Below are positions 18,627 through 26,578 of a DNA stretch of 64,000 nt, piece by piece. The position numbers were made by a program, and so were the translations under genes. Each line of letters begins with the position of its first letter. The first letter of the stretch is position 1. Below the pieces are notes generated by a model that saw only the letters and a program-made list of their open reading frames with translations, was not told where the DNA came from and searched no databases. The stretch is from Cytophagaceae bacterium (GTDB lineage Bacteria; Bacteroidota; Bacteroidia; Cytophagales; Cytophagaceae). The stretch spans positions 46,916 to 110,915 of the forward strand of contig JALONM010000013.1 in NCBI GenBank assembly GCA_025454925.1, written 5' to 3'.

Positions 18627-19713
18627 TGCCATTTTCAATCGTAAAGATACGCATTTCACGTTGAAGTTGCTGGAAGAAATATTCAGTGCGTTCAGGCCGG
18701 GCATCGGTAATAAATACTTGCCCAAATCGTCCTTCCTGCACCATTTGAATTAATTTCCCAATCCTGAAGTCATCCAGTTTGTCAAAGATATCATCCATCA
18801 GCAATATGGGAGTGGTTTGCAATGCACTGCGAAAAAGATCGAATTGAGCCAATTTGAGAGCAATTAAAAAAGACTTTTGTTGCCCTTGGGAGGCAAAGGT
18901 CTTTAATGCCACCTCATCTATTTTAAATTCCACATCATCTCGATGAACGCCCAATGTGGTGCGCTGTAGAACCAGGTCTTTGGATTTATTTTTCCGGAAT
19001 TGATCTTCAAAATGATTGGAAAGTACGGTGCTTTGGTACTGCAAGGAGGGCGCTTCCCGTTTTTCGGCGATGGCTTGGTAATGCTCCATAAAATAAGGAA
19101 TGTACTGATCCAAGTATTTTTGCCTCAGCCCGGCAATGCTGGCATTCAGGGGAAGTAAGCGTTCGTTGTAGCTTTCGAGCAAAATATCGTCGCATCGGCC
19201 AGATTCGGCAAATTGTTTTAGTAGTGCATTTCTCTGTTTCAGTAATTGGTTGTATGAAATAAGCTGCAGCAGGTAATGGGAGTCAATCTGAGAAAAGATG
19301 GCATCAAAAAATTTTCTTCTTTCTTCACTCCCCTCCCTGAATACATCGGTGTCGTAAGGAGCAATCAAAACCACAGGAAATTTGCCTATATGGTCAGTAA
19401 TGCGCTCGTAGGGAACATTGTTGCAGCGAAACACTTTTTTCTGCCCACTTTGTAAATCGTACTGCAGGGTAAGCGCTTTGTTTTCTTTGCGAAAGGTGGC
19501 GAGCAATGAAAAGAAGCGTTCATGTTTCTTTATGTTGTAGGATTCGTTGCTGTGAAAAGCGCTTTTAGTGAGCGACAAGCAATGAATAGCATCCAGGAGA
19601 TTGGTTTTGCCGGCACCGTTGTCGCCGAGGAAAATATTAATATTCGGGGAGAATTGGAGGTCAGCCTCCTCGTAATTTTTAAAATTTATAAGATTTAGCT
19701 TTTCTATGTACAT
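18610..19713 (-). CDS. recF: DNA replication and repair protein RecF
   Basis: SMC-like ATPase that loads RecA at single-strand gaps together with RecO and RecR. Walker A is GDNGAGKTNLLDAI (about residues 34-47) and the C-terminal Walker B region is ILLMDDIFDKLDD (about residues 313-325), preceded by the signature ASQGQQKSFLIALKLAQ. The N-terminus MYIEKLNLINFKNYEEA is typical, and 367 residues is the normal length. It is divergent from pdhA with 55 bases between the starts. Confidence 0.97.
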   Translation of the reverse strand: MYIEKLNLINFKNYEEADLQFSPNINIFLGDNGAGKTNLLDAIHCLSLTKSAFHSNESYNIKKHERFFSLLATFRKENKALTLQYDLQSGQKKVFRCNNVPYERITDHIGKFPVVLIAPYDTDVFREGSEERRKFFDAIFSQIDSHYLLQLISYNQLLKQRNALLKQFAESGRCDDILLESYNERLLPLNASIAGLRQKYLDQYIPYFMEHYQAIAEKREAPSLQYQSTVLSNHFEDQFRKNKSKDLVLQRTTLGVHRDDVEFKIDEVALKTFASQGQQKSFLIALKLAQFDLFRSALQTTPILLMDDIFDKLDDFRIGKLIQMVQEGRFGQVFITDARPERTEYFFQQLQREMRIFTIENGNVQEK

Positions 19714-19730
19714 TGTATATCAAAATTACT

Positions 19731-19738
19731 TATTTTTG
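19731..19738 (+). promoter_or_regulatory. Putative -7 box of pdhA
   Basis: TATTTTTG is an exact TAnnTTTG match, 30 bases before the first possible pdhA start. A TTG at 19713-19715 is too close to be an ideal -33 element, so the promoter call is partial. Confidence 0.4.
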
Positions 19739-19768
19739 GCCACTTAGAGTCCTAGAAAGGGCAATTTT

Positions 19769-20797
19769 ATGGCAAGTGTGAAGGAAAAAACCATGTCGAA
19801 AACAAAGTCTAGTTCAAAATTTACTAAAGAGACTTATCTCTTTTGGTATGAAAAGATGCAGCTTATCCGGAAGTTTGAAGAGAAAACAGGTCAACTGTAC
19901 GGACAGCAAAAAATAAAAGGGTTCTGCCACTTGTACATCGGTCAGGAAGCCTGCGCGGCAGGCGCGATTTCCGCGCTGAAACAAGGGGATAAATACATCA
20001 CCGCGTATCGCGACCACGGTTTACCACTTGCTTTGGGCAGCTCACCCCAAGCCATTATGGCTGAAATGTATGGCAAGGCAACCGGTTCCTCCAAAGGGAA
20101 GGGTGGTTCTATGCATATATTTGACAAATCAGTGCATTTTGTCGGTGGCCACGGTATCGTAGGTGCTCAGGTTCCACTAGGAGCGGGCCTTGCTTTCGCT
20201 GAAAAATATAACAAAACAGGAAATCTGTGCATCTGTTATATGGGCGACGGAGCTGTGCGCCAGGGCGCCTTCCACGAGGCCTTGAACATGGCCATGACCT
20301 GGAAACTTCCTTGTATTTTTGTGATTGAAAATAACGGTTATGCGATGGGTACTTCCGTAGGTCGTACATCGAACGTTACCGATTTATATAAGCTGGGAGA
20401 TGCTTACGAAATGCCATCGGAGCCTGTAGATGCCATGGATGTGGAAGAAGTGCATATGTCGGTGGAAAGAGCCGCTGAGCGCGCTCGCCGTGGCGATGGT
20501 CCTACTTTATTAGAATTCAGAACCTATCGTTTTAAAGGCCATTCCATGTCGGATCCTGCTAAATACCGCACCAAAGAAGAGGTGGAAGAGTATAAGCAAC
20601 GTGATCCAATCGAACAAGTGCGCTCCAAACTGCTTGAGTTCGGTTACGCTACTGAAGCAGACCTTGAAAAAATTGATAAAGGCATTAAAGAGGTGGTGGA
20701 AGCTTCAGTGAAGTTCGCAGAAGAATCTCCTTGGCCGGATGCCAAAGAAATCTGGACAGAAGTTTATGTGGAAGATTACCCATTCATCAACGAATAG
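19769..20797 (+). CDS. pdhA: Pyruvate dehydrogenase E1 component, alpha subunit
   Basis: Thiamine-diphosphate-dependent subunit that decarboxylates pyruvate and passes the acetyl group to the E2 lipoyl domain. The cofactor motif GDGAVRQGAFHEALNMA through IENN is present at about residues 155-190, preceded by GGHGIVGAQVPLGAGLAFA. The phosphorylation-loop region FKGHSMSDPAKYRTKEEVEEY is also conserved. The length of 342 residues fits the alpha subunit of alpha2beta2 enzymes. A start at 19793 (MSKTKSSSK) is equally plausible. The beta and E2 genes are not adjacent; the gene is closed by its own terminator. Confidence 0.95.
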   Translation: MASVKEKTMSKTKSSSKFTKETYLFWYEKMQLIRKFEEKTGQLYGQQKIKGFCHLYIGQEACAAGAISALKQGDKYITAYRDHGLPLALGSSPQAIMAEMYGKATGSSKGKGGSMHIFDKSVHFVGGHGIVGAQVPLGAGLAFAEKYNKTGNLCICYMGDGAVRQGAFHEALNMAMTWKLPCIFVIENNGYAMGTSVGRTSNVTDLYKLGDAYEMPSEPVDAMDVEEVHMSVERAAERARRGDGPTLLEFRTYRFKGHSMSDPAKYRTKEEVEEYKQRDPIEQVRSKLLEFGYATEADLEKIDKGIKEVVEASVKFAEESPWPDAKEIWTEVYVEDYPFINE

Positions 20798-20816
20798 GAT
20801 GGATCTACATAAAATC

Positions 20817-20857
20817 GTATAAAAAAAGCCTGAATTTATTTCAGGCTTTTTTTATAC
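20817..20857. terminator. Bidirectional terminator, 18-bp perfect stem
   Basis: Arms at 20817-20834 and 20840-20857 are exact complements (GTATAAAAAAAGCCTGAA and its partner) around a 5-base loop. It serves pdhA on the plus strand. The right arm also contains the stop codon of the convergent glycosyltransferase gene (ending at 20852), so that gene's last codons lie inside the terminator stem. Confidence 0.9.
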
Positions 20858-21736
20858 GCCGCACCAAAATCCAATTTTATACCAGTCCAATATCCAGCAA
20901 GGGGCATAGCCGCTATGCAGGAATGCTTTCAGGGGTTTACGGAAGAGCTTAAAGCAAAATCGAAAGAAGGGTTTTAATAAAATGCCCGGACCCGATTCCA
21001 TCCATCGGAGGAGGCGTATATGGGCAATTATAGAAGCACGATCGGGATAAAAATTCAATATTAATTTTATATTCTGAATGCCTTCTTCGGTTTTAAGTAG
21101 AAACAGTTCATTGGTTTCAATGTCAAGATTCAACACAGGATTTTCAATGTGCATGACCGATGCTCGAATGCGGGCAAGTTCAATACCAAATAAAGTATCT
21201 TCGTGACCGTACTTTTGCAGTCGCTCATCAAAACGAATCGTTTCTACTAAAGATTTTTTAACCAGAAAATTATTCGTCAGAAAGGATTGATAAGGTTTGC
21301 GTTTGCGTTTGTCAGCATTATTCGATTCGCGACGCCAGCCATATAGCCACCGAAGGCGCTGGCTTATGGACGGCGGCTGTGCTGGATAAAGTCGACCCCC
21401 ACATACAACATCTGGACACTCTGACGATAAGCATGCTTGCGCATACCTTTGAATAAATTGCGAATCTTGAGGAAGACCGTCGCAATCCAGAAATAATAAA
21501 TAAGGATACTTGGCGTATTGCAGGAATAAATTCCGAATGGCCGCCCGGCCAATATTTTTTTCCAGTAATATCGTCCTGCATCCGGCGAATGCTTTTTGGT
21601 TGAGTTCTCGCCATTTATATTCAGAACCATCGTCGATACAAATCAACTCGTATGGAACAGAACAATTTTGATCCTGCAGCGATTGCAGAAGTTTTTCAAC
21701 TTCAAAATTATAAACGGGTATGCAAACAGAAATCAT
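20852..21736 (-). CDS. Family 2 glycosyltransferase
   Basis: GT-A fold enzyme that adds a sugar from a nucleotide donor to a glycan or lipid acceptor, probably in surface polysaccharide synthesis. The N-terminus MISVCIPVYNFEVEKLLQSL and CIDDGSE are the nucleotide-binding features; the metal-binding Asp motif is LLFLDCDGLP (about residues 93-102). GHEDTLFGIELARI (about 190-203) is the family's acceptor/base region. The C-terminal part is basic and hydrophobic, suggesting membrane association. It overlaps the upstream methyltransferase gene by 4 bases, so the two form an operon. Donor and acceptor are unknown. Confidence 0.88.
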   Translation of the reverse strand: MISVCIPVYNFEVEKLLQSLQDQNCSVPYELICIDDGSEYKWRELNQKAFAGCRTILLEKNIGRAAIRNLFLQYAKYPYLLFLDCDGLPQDSQFIQRYAQACLSSECPDVVCGGRLYPAQPPSISQRLRWLYGWRRESNNADKRKRKPYQSFLTNNFLVKKSLVETIRFDERLQKYGHEDTLFGIELARIRASVMHIENPVLNLDIETNELFLLKTEEGIQNIKLILNFYPDRASIIAHIRLLRWMESGPGILLKPFFRFCFKLFRKPLKAFLHSGYAPCWILDWYKIGFWCGV

Positions 21737-22479
21737 CTCTTTTTAGTAGCGATAAGAACTGTTTCGGAATGTGATAAACCATAATAAAGAGTTTTATCAC
21801 TGGATAGAAAACGATTCACCTGAACCTCAAAATCACAGCTTTCAAGCCGCTTGCGGAGTTCGTCAATGGAATAGATTCGCACATGATCTTCTTGTCCGAA
21901 ATGCACCAAACGTTCGGCTTCGCTGGTGATCGCCGGATTTTCGTAACAGGATTCCGCAAATGGTGTTTGAATGAAAATCAGACCACCCGGACGAAGGACT
22001 CTGCATAATTCCTGCATAGCCTGAAGGTCGTTTTCGATATGTTCCAGGATATGGTAACAAAGGATTACATCATACGAATTATCTTCTACCGGTATTTGGG
22101 TAATATCAAATTGATGGTGGGCAAGAAAATTTCCGGAAAGATCGCTGGCTTCGTACCGAATAGCTTTCCAGGAACTCAACTTCCGGAAAAGGCTTCTGGA
22201 GGGTGAAAAGTCCAATACACTCGCACCATCAGCCAAAGGAGCTTCTTGCAACAATTGCCAAAGACGCCGGTCGCGGCTAAGACTGCCACAATGAGGACAT
22301 AGCAGATCTCCGGAAGCCTTCAAAGCTGTCCACCGTCTGTTGCCCTTTTCACATACAGGGCATTGGTGTTGGGTTCCTTGGTACCACCAGCCATACATTA
22401 AACGCAGGCTTGGTTCCATGGCTATAAGCCACTTTTTTGGTAAAAGAAAATTGACAGCGCGCTTTACTACCTGGTACAT
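21733..22479 (-). CDS. Class I SAM-dependent methyltransferase with N-terminal zinc ribbon
   Basis: Rossmann-fold methyltransferase. It begins with a hydrophobic/basic stretch and a four-cysteine zinc ribbon (CPVCEKG ... LLCPHCGSLSRDRR, about residues 39-72). The SAM-binding motif I is degenerate (VLDFSPSRSLFRKL), while ITQIPVEDNSYDVILCYHILEHIEND and RVLRPGGLIFIQTP are clear. It is translationally coupled to the following glycosyltransferase gene (4-base overlap), suggesting modification of a surface glycan. Similar zinc-ribbon methyltransferases occur in polysaccharide clusters, but no wider cluster is present here. Confidence 0.85.
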   Translation of the reverse strand: MYQVVKRAVNFLLPKKWLIAMEPSLRLMYGWWYQGTQHQCPVCEKGNRRWTALKASGDLLCPHCGSLSRDRRLWQLLQEAPLADGASVLDFSPSRSLFRKLSSWKAIRYEASDLSGNFLAHHQFDITQIPVEDNSYDVILCYHILEHIENDLQAMQELCRVLRPGGLIFIQTPFAESCYENPAITSEAERLVHFGQEDHVRIYSIDELRKRLESCDFEVQVNRFLSSDKTLYYGLSHSETVLIATKKR

Positions 22480-22644
22480 GACAAACCAAAAGTAGCCCGA
22501 TTTGTTCTTAAAACCAACCCTTTCCTTAATAAGAACTTAGCTATCAGGCAGATAATTGGAAAAGCCTTCATGCCATGCCATAGAAATTTTCCACGGTTTG
22601 ACACCGAAGCTTTTTACTTTCTGATAAAACATAAATCGATATCT

Positions 22645-22675
22645 TTTGGGTACACCAAAAGAATTTTTATTTTTG
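22645..22675 (+). promoter_or_regulatory. Bacteroidota-type promoter of the TPR-ribH operon
   Basis: TTTG (22645-22648), a 19-base spacer and TATTTTTG (22668-22675) match the phylum's -33/-7 pattern TTTG-N(17-23)-TAnnTTTG exactly. The start codon of the TPR gene follows 27 bases later. Confidence 0.75.
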
Positions 22676-22701
22676 CAATCCTTTAAGTTCCAAAGAATAC
22701 C

Positions 22702-23400
22702 ATGGCAAAAGAAAAACAAACTGAAGTAGTAGTAGAAAACACTGCGAAAACAGAAGTACCTGTAGAGAAGCCTAGTTTAGTAAGCAAACTGGAAGCCAAT
22801 CCTAAGTTAATAGGAGGAGTTCTGGTGGTGGTCTTACTCGCCGTAGTGGCGTACTTTGGATATCGTTACATGCAAGGTGAGTCAAATGCTGAAGCTCAAG
22901 CAGAAATGTATAAAGCTGAATTGTATTTCGATCAGGATTCCCTCGACAAAGCCTTGAAAGGGGATAAGTCTTTTCGTGGTTTGCAGGATATCGCCGATGA
23001 ATTTGGTGGCACTCCTGCTGGTCAGCGTGCAGCCCTTATGGCAGGAATTGTTCTTTTGAAAAACGGAAAGTTTGAAGATGCCATTTCCTATTTAAGTCAA
23101 TACGATGGCGATGATTTTCTTTATAAGGCTCGTGCCAAGGCCTTGATTGGTGATGCCTACATGGAATTGAATCAACCGGAAGAAGCAGCTAATTATTACA
23201 GCAAGGCCGCAGACATTTATCCTACCGAACAATTTACACCGCGTTATTTGTTGAAATTAGGTATGGCTTTAGAATCTGCTAAAGACTATATCAATGCTGT
23301 CAACGCGTATTCTCGCATAACGAAAGAGTATCCTAAATCTGCCGAATATCAGGACGCACGCAAATACTTAGCGAGAGCCGACCGCATGTCTGCTGAATAA
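22702..23400 (+). CDS. Inner-membrane-anchored TPR protein (YfgM-like)
   Basis: A charged cytoplasmic N-terminus (about 34 residues) precedes one membrane helix (LIGGVLVVVLLAVVAYFGYRYM, about residues 36-57) and a periplasmic tetratricopeptide part (about 60-232) with TPR-like GDAYMELNQPEEAANYYSKAADIYP and KYLARADRM. The layout resembles YfgM, a partner of the secretion and chaperone machinery that interacts with PpiD in E. coli; homology is inferred from architecture only. Its stop codon overlaps the ribH start by one base. Confidence 0.8.
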   Translation: MAKEKQTEVVVENTAKTEVPVEKPSLVSKLEANPKLIGGVLVVVLLAVVAYFGYRYMQGESNAEAQAEMYKAELYFDQDSLDKALKGDKSFRGLQDIADEFGGTPAGQRAALMAGIVLLKNGKFEDAISYLSQYDGDDFLYKARAKALIGDAYMELNQPEEAANYYSKAADIYPTEQFTPRYLLKLGMALESAKDYINAVNAYSRITKEYPKSAEYQDARKYLARADRMSAE

Positions 23401-23873
23401 TGGCCACCTCCCTTAAAAATCTTAGTACTTACCAAGCTTCCTCTCTTGATATTTCAGGGAAGAAGTTTGGTATTGTTGTTTCTGAGTGGAACACTGAAGT
23501 TACAGAATCCTTGTATTCGGGTGCGGTAGAAACCTTGCTAAAACTAGGTGCACGTCCCGAAAACATCCTCCGCAAAAATGTGCCTGGAAGCTTTGAACTT
23601 AGCTTGGGTGCTCAATGGTTGGCTTCTCAAAAAGAAATCGATGCCGTTATAGCACTGGGTTGTGTTATCCAAGGCGAAACCAGGCATTTCGATTTTATTT
23701 GTATGGCTGTGGCCAACGGAATAACGCAGGTAAGCCTGCAAAGCAACAAGCCTGTGATTTTTGGTGTATTAACAACCAATAACCAGCAGCAAGCCCTTGA
23801 CAGAGCCGGAGGAAAACACGGTAATAAAGGGGTAGAAGCTGCAGATACCGCCATTAAAATGCTTGCTTTTTAA
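23400..23873 (+). CDS. ribH: 6,7-dimethyl-8-ribityllumazine synthase
   Basis: Penultimate enzyme of riboflavin synthesis, condensing the ribitylamino-pyrimidine with dihydroxybutanone phosphate in an icosahedral or pentameric assembly. Diagnostic segments: GIVVSEWNTEVTESLYSGA, VPGSFELSLGAQWLA, ALGCVIQGETRHFDFICMAVANGI (with the catalytic histidine) and VIFGVLTTNNQQQALDRAGG. Its 157 residues are typical. It shares the TAATG junction with the TPR gene. No other riboflavin genes are nearby. Confidence 0.97.
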   Translation: MATSLKNLSTYQASSLDISGKKFGIVVSEWNTEVTESLYSGAVETLLKLGARPENILRKNVPGSFELSLGAQWLASQKEIDAVIALGCVIQGETRHFDFICMAVANGITQVSLQSNKPVIFGVLTTNNQQQALDRAGGKHGNKGVEAADTAIKMLAF

Positions 23874-23902
23874 CCCTTGCATGTTCAAGTCCAGCGATTG
23901 GA

Positions 23903-24727
23903 CTAGTATGCCATTAATGCAGGGGATGGATTTTTCAAATGTATCCAAAATACTTTTTTAGGCTCTTCTTGTTCAATACTTCCATTTTTATTTTCATCAT
24001 ATCGAGCGAACAAAAACATGGCGTCGTTGTCAATATCATATTGCGATTTTGAAATGGAATACCCTGCTGGCAATAGGGCTATGGGTGACATTCCTCGTTC
24101 GTTAAACAAATAAAATTTTCGTAGATCCCGCTTGTTGATGAGTGTGTCTTTATTAGTATCCTCATCGTACACCGATATCAGGTAATAATTTCTTTGGATC
24201 GGTTTTTTATTGATGGAGTCGGGGATAAAGGACGGGTAATAAACCGTTTTAATTAGAACCGGGCTTTTAAACAAGAAATTCCGCTGATGAGTTTTCATAT
24301 CGTAATGTGCCAGATTGATCAGCTCATAGCCATATAATATATCCAGGCCAGGCATAAAATGCTCATAGGTGTCATCAGAGGATTCATCATTATCATAAGA
24401 GTAAAAGGAACGAATCCTTTGCTGGCCTGCATCCTTCTTTTTCATTTTATAAATGCTGATCAGGCGATGATCGCTAAGGCCTGTGAGAATAACTTTACTC
24501 GGAAAGCTGGCTAGTTGAGACATCCCGATGGCTTTTGAGAGTCCGGAACTATCAGTTGGTAAAGGGTCACTGTCCAGCGTATCCTCGCTTACTTCCAGAT
24601 CGGCTTCTACCTGGAGCTGTTCGTCGCTAAATTTTCCTTTTTTATTGGCACAGGAACTGATCATTAGCACTACAACAACAATGGACAACGCAATTTTAAG
24701 CGAGTGGTGGGTGAATAGAGATATCAT
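23903..24727 (-). CDS. Lipoprotein with EF-hand-like calcium loop, unknown function
   Basis: I place the start at 24727 (MISLFTHHS); the ATG at 24748 adds seven residues. The signal peptide runs into a lipobox LMISSC (cysteine about residue 26 from the chosen start), so the protein is lipidated. The mature part begins with an acidic linker, then a mixed alpha/beta region with RIRSFYSYDNDESSDDTYEHF, VYDEDTNKDTLINKRDLRKF and, near the C-terminus, DENKNGSIEQEEP. The last two are good EF-hand-like DxDxDG-type loops. I do not recognise the family. Convergent with ribH. Confidence 0.75.
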   Translation of the reverse strand: MISLFTHHSLKIALSIVVVVLMISSCANKKGKFSDEQLQVEADLEVSEDTLDSDPLPTDSSGLSKAIGMSQLASFPSKVILTGLSDHRLISIYKMKKKDAGQQRIRSFYSYDNDESSDDTYEHFMPGLDILYGYELINLAHYDMKTHQRNFLFKSPVLIKTVYYPSFIPDSINKKPIQRNYYLISVYDEDTNKDTLINKRDLRKFYLFNERGMSPIALLPAGYSISKSQYDIDNDAMFLFARYDENKNGSIEQEEPKKVFWIHLKNPSPALMAY

Positions 24728-24881
24728 GAATGAAGAGATTAAAAACAAATTTATAAAATTATAACATTGATTGTCAGCTGATTTATCGATTTCCGAAAAT
24801 AATATAGAATTCCAGGCAACGCTTTTGCCATTTGCTCCTGTCTAACATACAGAAATCAAGGGAAACAAATCTACAAATTAT

Positions 24882-25856
24882 ATGAAAAAATCTTTCTTTC
24901 AATCAGGTGCAATAGTACTAGGTATACTTGCACTTTCTTCTTGCGATCCTAATGTTAAAAAGGATGAAATTAAAAAGGATGTACAAAACCAGTCGATCAA
25001 TGCAGTTGAAAAATTCTTCGACAACAGAAAGGAAGCACCTCAAAAATTTTCTGTAAATCCAGAAAGTTATATAACCGTGACTGCAAACAAAGGAACTATC
25101 ATTTCTATTCCAGCCAATGTATTTGAATACGCCAATGGCAGTCCGGTAGAAGATAATGTGACACTGGATGTGAAAGAAATTTTTGAGGAATCGGGAATGA
25201 TCTTATCGGGTGTTACTACTCAGTCAAACGGACAAATTCTGGTATCTGGTGGGGAGTTGTTTATCAGCGCCACCGCGAATGGGCAAGAAGTGTTTTTGGA
25301 TGAAAATGCTACCATTAGTATTCAGGTTCCCATTGAAGGAAGTCCGGATTCTAACATGGGCTTGTTTGTTGATAATCAAGACAGCTCAGGTGTAAACTGG
25401 ACATTGGCGGATACATCCATTGCAGTGCGCAGCGACACCTTGCGACAAAATTTTTATTATTCTTTTTCTGTGTCTAATTTAGGTTGGATCAACTGCGATT
25501 ATTTTTATAACCGTAGCAATACCTACCTCACCGTAAATATGCCAAGCCTCGATGCCTTGGCTGGTAAAACAGTAAAATATGCCAATTGCTTTGCTGTTTA
25601 TAAAGATTTTCTGTCAGTAACGGATGTTTATGCTCAAGGTACTTGTCAGGCAACTACATGTCCTACACATTCTTTCAGAGGATTAGCCGGATTGAATGAG
25701 CCAGTCTATCTCATTACAATTGCCGATATTGGCGGTAAACTTCATTACAGTAAAAAAGAAATCACCATAACTGCTAATCTTACTATTAACTTGCAGCCTT
25801 CGGATTTAGTTGAGGTTTCAGAGGAGCAACTAAATACCATCCTGGAATCTTTATAG
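24882..25856 (+). CDS. Lipoprotein with beta-rich body, unknown function
   Basis: The N-terminus MKKSFFQSGAIVLGILALSS followed by Cys is a clear SPII signal. Residues 50-160 hold a beta-sandwich-like segment (ITVTANKGTIISIPANVFEYA, VTLDVKEIFEESGMILSG, ILVSGGELFISATANGQEV), a pattern I have seen in Bacteroidota surface lipoproteins without known function. A second part (about 200-324) contains GWINCDYF and a Cys pair CQATTC. The protein is 324 residues long and transcribed alone. A strong inverted repeat follows the stop codon. Confidence 0.75.
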   Translation: MKKSFFQSGAIVLGILALSSCDPNVKKDEIKKDVQNQSINAVEKFFDNRKEAPQKFSVNPESYITVTANKGTIISIPANVFEYANGSPVEDNVTLDVKEIFEESGMILSGVTTQSNGQILVSGGELFISATANGQEVFLDENATISIQVPIEGSPDSNMGLFVDNQDSSGVNWTLADTSIAVRSDTLRQNFYYSFSVSNLGWINCDYFYNRSNTYLTVNMPSLDALAGKTVKYANCFAVYKDFLSVTDVYAQGTCQATTCPTHSFRGLAGLNEPVYLITIADIGGKLHYSKKEITITANLTINLQPSDLVEVSEEQLNTILESL

Positions 25857-25888
25857 TTCTAGGAATTCAGAAGAAGTGGTTGTAACTT

Positions 25889-25941
25889 TTTCCAATGTTT
25901 ACGCTCTAAGCTTTTAAAGTATAAACCGTAAACATTGGAAA
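25889..25941 (+). terminator. Long-loop inverted repeat after the lipoprotein gene
   Basis: Exact 15-base arms (TTTCCAATGTTTACG at 25889-25903 and its complement at 25927-25941) enclose a 23-base loop. It may be a terminator; the large loop and the nearby sigma-factor gene leave open a regulatory role. Confidence 0.5.
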
Positions 25942-25952
25942 TTGGTTTTATA

Positions 25953-25985
25953 GGTTTAAAAAATGAATACATTCATTTTAAAACC
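25953..25985 (+). promoter_or_regulatory. AT-rich hairpin upstream of the ECF sigma gene
   Basis: GGTTTAAAAAATGAAT and ATTCATTTTAAAACC form a stem with one bulge and a 2-base loop, ending 41 bases before the sigma-factor start codon. It would lie in or just upstream of the 5' leader. Role unknown. Confidence 0.4.
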
Positions 25986-26026
25986 AGTTTAAAATCCACT
26001 TCTATTGTTGGATTAAAATCCTGCAT

Positions 26027-26578
26027 ATGAACGACGAAAGTTCCTTATTAGAAGGATGTAAACGCAATGAGCAAAGCGCCTATGAGGCGCTCTTCCGGAG
26101 GTATGCCGGAAAAATGCTTGCGGTGGCTCGTCGTTATTCGAAAACAAATTTTGAAGCAGAAGATTTGGTTCAGGAGTCGTTCATTAAAATTTTTCAAAAG
26201 ATTCATATGTTTGAAAACAAAGGATCCTTTGAAGGTTGGATTAAACGGATTGTTGTTAATACAGCTCTGAATCATTTCGATAAAACAAAAAAAGAACACT
26301 ATCATGTGGATATTCAAACAAGCGTTGATATTCCTGATACACAACTTGAATCTATATTTGAACGTCTAAGTAATGAAGAGTTGCTGCAAATTCTTCAAGA
26401 ATTGCCGGAAGGATATAGAATGGTTTTTAACCTGTATGTAATAGAAGGGTATACACATAAAGAAATTGGGGAGATGCTTGACATCAGCGAGGGAACATCC
26501 AAGTCGCAATTGTTTAAAGCAAAGGCCATGCTGCACAAACTGTTTGAACGGTATAAAGTGGAGGCATTGAATGGATAA
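26027..26578 (+). CDS. ECF-type RNA polymerase sigma factor
   Basis: Extracytoplasmic-function sigma-70 factor of 183 residues. Region 2 reads YEALFRRYAGKMLAVARRYSKTNFEAEDLVQESFIKIF with FEGWIKRIVVNTALNHF; region 4 reads LQELPEGYRMVFNLYVIEGYTHKEIGEMLDISEGTSKSQLFKAK, a normal helix-turn-helix. The stop codon overlaps the start of the next gene by 8 bases, the usual coupling of an ECF factor to its membrane regulator. No promoter match for autoregulation could be assigned. Confidence 0.95.
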   Translation: MNDESSLLEGCKRNEQSAYEALFRRYAGKMLAVARRYSKTNFEAEDLVQESFIKIFQKIHMFENKGSFEGWIKRIVVNTALNHFDKTKKEHYHVDIQTSVDIPDTQLESIFERLSNEELLQILQELPEGYRMVFNLYVIEGYTHKEIGEMLDISEGTSKSQLFKAKAMLHKLFERYKVEALNG

